From assembly GCA_016235745.1 (NCBI GenBank), contig JACRJA010000062.1, positions 62,001-126,000 on the forward strand: a DNA stretch of 64,000 bases, written 5' to 3'. A program made the position numbers and the translations under genes. The notes under the pieces were generated by a model. It saw only the letters and a list, made by a program, of their open reading frames with translations, did no database searches and had not been told where the DNA came from. This DNA comes from Rhodocyclales bacterium (GTDB lineage: Bacteria > Pseudomonadota > Gammaproteobacteria > Burkholderiales > Rhodocyclaceae). Below are positions 58,677-64,000 of the stretch, piece after piece. Position 1 is the first letter of the stretch. Each line of letters starts with the position of its first letter.

Positions 58677-59540
58677 ATGATACACAGTATGACAGGGTTT
58701 GCCAGCGCCCAGACCCAAATCGGCGGGCGCCTGCTGCGCCTCGAACTGCGCAGCGTCAACGGCCGCTTCCTCGACCTCTATTTCCGCCTGCCCGAGGACT
58801 GGCGCTCCTTCGAACCGCTGCTGCGCGAGCGCCTGCAAAAGGCGCTCACCCGCGGCAAGATCGAATGCCGGCTCGAGGTGCAAAATGCCCCCGTGCAAGC
58901 CGCGCTCACGCTCGATGCCCTCGCCCTGCAGGCGCTCGCCCTCACCCAGGCCGAGATCCACCGCCACCTGCCCGAAGCGGCCTCCCTCACGGCGGGCGAA
59001 ATCCTGCGCTGGCCCGGCGTAGTGCGCGAACCCGAGCTCGATCCCGAGGAAACGCAGCGGCGCCTGCTCGAACTCCTCGAAACGGCGCTCGCCGAACTGC
59101 TCGCGCACCGCGCCCGCGAAGGGGAAGCGCTCGCCGCCGCCATCGGCGAACGGGCCAAGGCCATCGCCCAACTCGTCGAACGCGCCCGCGCCCTCGCGCC
59201 CGAAGCCGTCGAAGCCCAGCGCCGCAAGCTCCTCGAAGCGCTCCAGGCGCTCGGCCAGACGCCCGAGCCGCAGCGCGTGGAACAGGAAGTCGCCCTCGTC
59301 GCCCAGCGCCTGGACGTGATGGAAGAACTCGACCGCCTCTCCTCCCACCTCCAGGAACTCGAACGCACGCTCACGCGCGGCGGAGCCAGCGGCAAGCGGC
59401 TCGACTTCCTGCTGCAGGAATTCAACCGCGAAGCCAACACCCTCGCCTCCAAAGCCGGCAGCCTGGCGCTGTCGCGCCTCGCGCTCGAGATGAAAGTGCT
59501 CATCGAACAGATCCGCGAACAGGTGCAGAACATAGAATGA
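58677..59540 (+). CDS. yicC: YicC-family endoribonuclease
   Basis: The 287-residue product begins MIHSMTGFASAQ and has RLELRSVNGRFLDLYFRLP (about 23-41). It ends with FLLQEFNREANTLASKAGSL and [17 protein letters not shown], the two conserved ends of YicC. Family members are metal-dependent endoribonucleases; E. coli YicC affects decay of a small RNA. The central 90-200 residues are strongly helical. It overlaps gmk by 4 bp, a gene order conserved in many proteobacteria. Confidence 0.92.
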   Translation: MIHSMTGFASAQTQIGGRLLRLELRSVNGRFLDLYFRLPEDWRSFEPLLRERLQKALTRGKIECRLEVQNAPVQAALTLDALALQALALTQAEIHRHLPEAASLTAGEILRWPGVVREPELDPEETQRRLLELLETALAELLAHRAREGEALAAAIGERAKAIAQLVERARALAPEAVEAQRRKLLEALQALGQTPEPQRVEQEVALVAQRLDVMEELDRLSSHLQELERTLTRGGASGKRLDFLLQEFNREANTLASKAGSLALSRLALEMKVLIEQIREQVQNIE

Positions 59541-60169
59541 ACGACTACGCCACCCCCCTTGGCACCCTCTACATCGTCACCGCCCCCTCCGGCGCAGGCA
59601 AGACCACCCTCGTGCGCGCCGTGCTCGAGCGCGAGCCGGGGCTGGCGCTGTCCGTCTCCTATACCACCCGCCCGCCCCGCCCGGGCGAAATCGACGGGCG
59701 CGACTACCGTTTCGTCAGCAAAGAAGCCTTCCTGCGCCTGCGCGACGGCGGCGAACTTCTCGAATGGGCCGAAGTCCACGGGAACTACTATGGCACTTCC
59801 CGCACCTGGATCGAAGCCCAATTGCAGCAAGACCGCGACGTGCTCCTCGAAATCGACTGGCAGGGCGCGCGCCAAGTGCGCCAGCTCTTTGGGCAGGCCG
59901 TGGGCGTGTTCATCCTGCCGCCCTCGCTCGAAGCGCTCGAAGAGCGCCTGCGCCGCCGCGGCACCGACAGCGAAGCCACCATCGCCCGGCGCCTGGCCGC
60001 CGCCCGCGAAGAGATGCGCCACGTCGAAGAATTCGATTACGCTATAATCAACGATCGGCTCGAACGCGCCATCGACGAACTCACCGCCGTCGTGCGCGCC
60101 GCGCGCCTGCGGCTTGCGGTGCAAAAGCGCCGCCACGCCGCCTACTTCGCCCAACTCCTACAGGAATGA
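59537..60169 (+). CDS. gmk: Guanylate kinase
   Basis: The start at ATG 59537 within the yicC stop gives 210 residues. The P-loop is [11 protein letters not shown] (about 15-25). GMP-binding motifs include [23 protein letters not shown] (about 40-62) and [13 protein letters not shown], and the lid contains [17 protein letters not shown]. It phosphorylates GMP to GDP. In several bacteria the enzyme is inhibited by (p)ppGpp, which fits its place next to rpoZ and spoT. Confidence 0.96.
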   Translation: MNDYATPLGTLYIVTAPSGAGKTTLVRAVLEREPGLALSVSYTTRPPRPGEIDGRDYRFVSKEAFLRLRDGGELLEWAEVHGNYYGTSRTWIEAQLQQDRDVLLEIDWQGARQVRQLFGQAVGVFILPPSLEALEERLRRRGTDSEATIARRLAAAREEMRHVEEFDYAIINDRLERAIDELTAVVRAARLRLAVQKRRHAAYFAQLLQE

Positions 60170-60173
60170 CCCC

Positions 60174-60392
60174 ATGGCCCGCATCACCGTCGAAGACTGC
60201 CTCGCGCACATCCCCAACCGCTTCGAGATGACGCTCGTCGCCTCCGCCCGCGCGCGCCAGCTCTCCATCGGCGCCGAACCGCTCGTCCCGCTCGATCGCG
60301 GGCGCGAACGCGACAAACCCACCGTCATTGCGCTGCGCGAGATCGCCGCCAGCAAGATCGGCCGCGACATCCTCGACCGCGCCCAGAGCTGA
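60174..60392 (+). CDS. rpoZ: RNA polymerase omega subunit
   Basis: The start at ATG 60174 gives 72 residues beginning [30 protein letters not shown], the standard omega N-terminus. [15 protein letters not shown] is the conserved second helix. Omega helps assemble RNA polymerase by binding beta-prime and forms part of the first ppGpp-binding site. It is 4 bp after gmk and 10 bp before spoT. Confidence 0.95.
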   Translation: MARITVEDCLAHIPNRFEMTLVASARARQLSIGAEPLVPLDRGRERDKPTVIALREIAASKIGRDILDRAQS

Positions 60393-60402
60393 GACCTGCG
60401 CC

Positions 60403-62637
60403 ATGCCCGCCGCCGAGATCCTCCTCCCCCCTGACGAGCTCTCCGCGGCGAGCGAACCTTTTATCCGCCTCGAGCTGCCGCCCTCCTACGACGCCCTGCG
60501 CGAAAAGCTCCTCGGCTACCTCCCCCCCGCCGAAGTCGAACGCATCGACGCCGCCGCCCGCTTCGCCGCCTGGTCGCACCAAGGCCAGAAGCGCGCCAGC
60601 GGCGAGCCCTACGTCACGCACCCCATCGCCGTCGCCTCGCTGGTGGCCGACTGGAAGCTCGATGCTTCCGCCATCGCCGCCGCGCTCTTGCACGACGTGA
60701 TGGAAGACGCGCACATCCGCAAGAGCGAGCTCGCGCACCACTTCGGCCCGGTCACCGCCGAGCTCGTCGACGGCCTCACCAAGATCGAACGGCTCGAAAG
60801 CCAGAGCCTGGAAGACAACCAGGCGGAAAACTTCCGCAAGATGCTGCTCGCCATGGCGCGCGACCTGCGCGTCATCCTCATCAAGCTCGCCGACCGCACG
60901 CACAACATGCGCACGCTCGGCGCCGTCGCCCCGGCCAAGCGCCGCCGCATCGCCCAGGAAACGCTCGAGATCTACGCCCCCATCGCCAACCGGCTCGGGC
61001 TCAACACCCTCTATCGCGAACTGCAAGACCTCGCTTTCCAGCACCGCCATCCCTGGCGCCACGCCGTGCTCGCCCACGCCGTCGAAGCCGCACTCGGAGC
61101 GCGCGACGAACTGCTCGACAAGATCCGCACGCTCATCGAACGCCAGCTCGTCGTCTGGGGAGTAGACGCCCAGATCAGCAGCCGGCGCAAGCACCTCTAC
61201 TCCATCTACCAGAAGATGCGCAGCAAGCACCTGCGCTTCGAGCAGATCCTCGACCTCTTCGGCTTTCGCATCGTCGTGCCCGACGAAAAGAGCTGCTACC
61301 TCGCCATCGGCGCGCTGCACGCCGCCTTCAAGCCGGTGCCCGGCAAGTTCAAGGACTACCTCGCGCTGCCCAAGCCCAACGGCTACCAGTCGCTCCACAC
61401 CACCGTCATCGGCCCCCAAGGCATTCCCGTCGAAGTCCAGGTGCGCACCCAAACCCAGCACCGGCTCGCCGAAGACGGCGTGGCCGCCCACTGGATCTAC
61501 AAAGATGCCGGCGAGCGCGTCGACGCCTTCGAGCGCCAGACCCACGCCTGGCTGCAATCGCTGGTGCAGCTGCAATCGAACGACCCCGAAGCGCGCGACT
61601 TCCTAGAAAGCTTCAAGATCGACCTCTACCCCGACGAAGTCTTCGTCTTCTCCCCGCGCGGCGAGATCTTCGCCCTGCCGCGCGGCGCCACCCCCGTCGA
61701 CTTCGCCTACGCCATCCACACCGACGTCGGCCACCGCTGCATCGCCTGCCGCATCAACGGCGAACTCATGCCGCTGCGCACCGAGCTCGCCAACGGCGAC
61801 CGCGTCGAGATCATCACCTCCTCCTACCCCAGCCCCAACCCCGCCTGGCTCAACTACGTGCGCACCGCCAAGGCCCGCGCCGAGATCCGCCACTTCCTGC
61901 GCCACCAGAAAAACGAACAAGCCGTCTCGCTCGGCGAGCGCCTGCTCGACCAAGCCCTGCGCCCGCGCGGCCTCACGCTGGGACAGATCAGCGTCTTCGC
62001 CTGGGACCGCCTCCTGCGCCAGCACACCGGCCGCAGCAAGAAGCAACTCCTCGAAGATCTCGGCCTCGGGCACCTCAACCCGGCGCAGATCGCCGAAGAA
62101 CTCACCCACGCCCAAGACCTCGAATCCGGCCGCCCCGGCGTGCTCAAGCCGCGCGCCGCCGGTCCCGTACTCATCCGCGGCGACGAAGGGCAGGCCATCG
62201 CCTTCGGCCGCTGCTGCCACCCCCTGCCCGGCGACCCCATCGTCGGGCTGCTCGGCAAAGGCCACGGCCTGGAAATCCACCGCCACGACTGCCCCCGCCT
62301 GCGCCGCCAGGGCGGCGAGCGGCGCTGGATCGACGTCGACTGGGACCCGAACCGGCCCGACACCACCCGCTTCGAAGTCGGCCTCAAGGTGCTCGCCCGC
62401 GACGCCGTCGGCATGCTCGCGCGCATCACCGCCGCCATCGCCGCCGAACACGGGCACATCCTCGCCGTGCAGATGGAAGCCCACCAAGGGCTCTATCTGG
62501 CCATCTCCTTCACCCTGCAAGTGGTCGACCGCATCCACCTCGCCCGCATCATGCGGGCGATCCGCCGCGTACCCGAAGTCGTGCGCCTGCAACGCGGCTT
62601 CGACGCCCAAGGCAGCATCCCCCGCACCGAGCCCTGA
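60403..62637 (+). CDS. spoT: Bifunctional (p)ppGpp synthetase/hydrolase (RelA/SpoT)
   Basis: The start at ATG 60403 gives 744 residues with the full long-RSH layout. The HD hydrolase domain (about 40-195) has THPIAVASLVADWKLDASAIAAALLHDVMED, including the His97-Asp98 pair. The synthetase domain (about 240-365) has LFGFRIVV and KDYLALPKPNGYQSLHTTVIG with VEVQVRTQ. A TGS domain (about 405-465), a zinc-finger-like region with RCCHPLPGD, and an ACT domain (about 665-735) follow. Both catalytic centres look intact, so I call it bifunctional. Confidence 0.95.
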   Translation: MPAAEILLPPDELSAASEPFIRLELPPSYDALREKLLGYLPPAEVERIDAAARFAAWSHQGQKRASGEPYVTHPIAVASLVADWKLDASAIAAALLHDVMEDAHIRKSELAHHFGPVTAELVDGLTKIERLESQSLEDNQAENFRKMLLAMARDLRVILIKLADRTHNMRTLGAVAPAKRRRIAQETLEIYAPIANRLGLNTLYRELQDLAFQHRHPWRHAVLAHAVEAALGARDELLDKIRTLIERQLVVWGVDAQISSRRKHLYSIYQKMRSKHLRFEQILDLFGFRIVVPDEKSCYLAIGALHAAFKPVPGKFKDYLALPKPNGYQSLHTTVIGPQGIPVEVQVRTQTQHRLAEDGVAAHWIYKDAGERVDAFERQTHAWLQSLVQLQSNDPEARDFLESFKIDLYPDEVFVFSPRGEIFALPRGATPVDFAYAIHTDVGHRCIACRINGELMPLRTELANGDRVEIITSSYPSPNPAWLNYVRTAKARAEIRHFLRHQKNEQAVSLGERLLDQALRPRGLTLGQISVFAWDRLLRQHTGRSKKQLLEDLGLGHLNPAQIAEELTHAQDLESGRPGVLKPRAAGPVLIRGDEGQAIAFGRCCHPLPGDPIVGLLGKGHGLEIHRHDCPRLRRQGGERRWIDVDWDPNRPDTTRFEVGLKVLARDAVGMLARITAAIAAEHGHILAVQMEAHQGLYLAISFTLQVVDRIHLARIMRAIRRVPEVVRLQRGFDAQGSIPRTEP

Positions 62638-62718
62638 GCAGACACCCTTCCCAAGCCGCCCCAAGCCCATTACAATCGCGCACGCCCGACTCGACCCGAG
62701 GCACACCGGAGAGGAACG

Positions 62719-63171
62719 ATGAACACCACCAACATGACGCAAGAAACCCTCGAAGACGGCGACATCCCCACGGTGGAGGCGCTGCTGGCCATGCCCGAAG
62801 AGGAATACATGTCGCCGCGCCAGCTCAAGTTCTTCAAGAAACTCCTGCTCGAAGAAAAGCGCAAGCTGCTGGAAAAAGCCGCCGAGACCACGCAATACCT
62901 GCAGCAGGAAAACGAAGTCACCCCCGACTGGACCGATCGCGCCACCATCGAGGAAGAACAAGCGCTCGAACTGCGCGTGCGCGACCGCGAACGCAAACTC
63001 ATGAAGAAGATCGACGAAGCGCTCGAACGCATCGAGAAAGGCACCTACGGCTGGTGCGAAGAAACCGGCGAACCGATCGGCCTGAGGCGCCTGCTCGCCC
63101 GCCCCACCGCCACCCTCTGCCTCGAAGCGCAAGAGCGGCACGAACGCCTGGAAAAGCTGCAAGGCGGCTGA
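62719..63171 (+). CDS. dksA: RNA polymerase-binding transcription factor DksA (two-cysteine variant)
   Basis: A 150-residue DksA with an N-terminal helical part, a coiled coil (about 33-108) and a C-terminal zinc-finger fold. The coiled-coil tip keeps the functional acidic motif, DWTDRAT (Asp70, Asp73, Ala75). In the zinc region only Cys113 and Cys134 remain; the partners are Thr116 (CEET) and Ala137 (CLEA). It is therefore of the zinc-poor type, like Pseudomonas DksA2. It acts with ppGpp on RNA polymerase. It lies 81 bp after spoT with its own GGAGAGG site. Confidence 0.94.
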   Translation: MNTTNMTQETLEDGDIPTVEALLAMPEEEYMSPRQLKFFKKLLLEEKRKLLEKAAETTQYLQQENEVTPDWTDRATIEEEQALELRVRDRERKLMKKIDEALERIEKGTYGWCEETGEPIGLRRLLARPTATLCLEAQERHERLEKLQGG

Positions 63172-63214
63172 TCCTGCTTCCCCTTCCGTTCCCCGACCAC
63201 CGCCGGAGAGACCG

Positions 63215-64000
63215 TTGGCGCTATTCCTGCACGACACGCTCACGCAAGACAAACGCCGCTTCGCGCCGCTCGACCCCGCCCGGGTGACGATGTACGTCTG
63301 CGGCCCCACGGTCTACAACTACATCCACATCGGCAACGCCCGGCCGGTGGTCGTCTTCGACACCCTCTTCCGCCTGCTGCGGCTCTTCTACCCCAACGTC
63401 GTCTACGCCCGCAACATCACCGACATCGACGACAAGATCAACGCCGCGGCCCAGGCCGAGGGCGTCCCCATCCGCGAGCTCGCCGAACGCTACGCCCGCG
63501 CCTTCCACGAAGACATCGCCCAGCTCAACGCCCTCCCGCCCACGGTCGAGCCCTACGCCACCGACCACATCCCCCAGATCATCGCCCTCATCGAGCGGCT
63601 CATCGCGCAGGACCACGCCTACGTTGCCGCCGGGCACGTGCTCTTCCACGTCCCCTCCGACCCCCACTACGGCATCCTCTCCAAGCGCAAGCGCGAAGAG
63701 CTCATCGCCGGCGCCCGCGTCGAACCCGCCCCCTACAAGCGCGACCCGGCCGACTTCGTGCTATGGAAACCCTCCCCGCCCGAACTCCCCGGCTGGGACA
63801 GCCCCTGGGGCCGTGGCCGCCCCGGCTGGCACATCGAATGCACCGCCATGATCGAGACCCACCTGGGCCAGAGCATCGACATCCACGGCGGCGGGCAAGA
63901 CCTCATCTTTCCCCATCACGAAAACGAAATCGCCCAAGGCACCTGCGCCCACGGCGGGCTCACCTACGCCCGCTACTGGGTACACAACGGCTACCTCACG
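63215..64000 (+). CDS. cysS: Cysteinyl-tRNA synthetase (partial, runs off the right edge)
   Basis: The first 262 codons are in the window; the frame is open to the end, so it is missing from the ORF track. It starts at the TTG at 63215, behind GGAGAG, giving [19 protein letters not shown]. The class I region [26 protein letters not shown] contains the zinc-ligand Cys and the HIGN form of the HIGH motif. [22 protein letters not shown] and [18 protein letters not shown] are further CysRS hallmarks, including zinc ligands. The KMSKS motif and anticodon domain lie beyond the edge. It follows dksA by 43 bp. Confidence 0.95.
   Translation, partial: MALFLHDTLTQDKRRFAPLDPARVTMYVCGPTVYNYIHIGNARPVVVFDTLFRLLRLFYPNVVYARNITDIDDKINAAAQAEGVPIRELAERYARAFHEDIAQLNALPPTVEPYATDHIPQIIALIERLIAQDHAYVAAGHVLFHVPSDPHYGILSKRKREELIAGARVEPAPYKRDPADFVLWKPSPPELPGWDSPWGRGRPGWHIECTAMIETHLGQSIDIHGGGQDLIFPHHENEIAQGTCAHGGLTYARYWVHNGYLT

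Overview
The window is a compact, very GC-rich bacterial chromosome segment, almost wholly coding, with no insertion sequence, prophage, rRNA or CRISPR array visible. Gene content and gene order point to a betaproteobacterium, perhaps near the Hydrogenophilaceae. The indicators are the kinase-PP2C-rph-rdgB-hemW run divergent from yicC-gmk-rpoZ-spoT, a DUF3683 flavin/iron-sulfur protein, a DUF1840 protein, a DksA with only two zinc-site cysteines, and an SAH riboswitch before metH. The genus is inference only.

Region 1 (1-6.5 kb) is housekeeping: a partial NUDIX hydrolase, a circularly permuted ribosome-assembly GTPase, TonB, a small kinase-like protein, RlmJ, cysteine synthase, tRNA-Asn with a near-ideal promoter, an endonuclease V-like protein and TtcA. 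Region 2 (6.5-10.7 kb) is a copper-acquisition locus. An OprC/NosA-type receptor is divergent from SCO1, PCuAC and a short Crp/Fnr regulator, and an FNR-type box lies in the divergent promoter region. Region 3 (10.7-18.1 kb) holds cfa, catalase, Kup, ahpF and ahpC; katA and ahpC share OxyR-like promoter architecture. Region 4 (18.2-26.9 kb) has a 1,299-residue flavin/Fe-S/CCG oxidoreductase, pyrE, an exonuclease III, a purine phosphoribosyltransferase, DUF1840, murB and a PACE-type membrane protein. Region 5 (27-31.7 kb) is a branched-chain amino acid ABC operon (livGFHMK).

Region 6 (31.7-40.8 kb) has prfC, a NamZ-type muramidase and then a three-gene c-di-GMP signalling island. That island comprises a PhnD-like sensor fused to PAS-GGDEF, an NMT1-like solute-binding lipoprotein, and a PAS/degenerate-GGDEF/EAL phosphodiesterase. 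A cysteine-rich exported protein converges on it. Region 7 (40.9-50.5 kb) is a TetR-controlled RND efflux operon followed by a 1,029-residue PAS-GGDEF-EAL-CZB protein. Region 8 (50.5-58.6 kb, minus strand) is Ser/Thr kinase, PP2C, rph, rdgB, hemW, an SAH riboswitch and metH. Region 9 (58.7-64 kb) is yicC-gmk-rpoZ-spoT, dksA and the start of cysS, which concentrates several components of the (p)ppGpp response.

Many adjacent genes overlap by 4 bp (ATGA or TTGA), suggesting translational coupling. Every family call is from reading the sequence; no database search was run.
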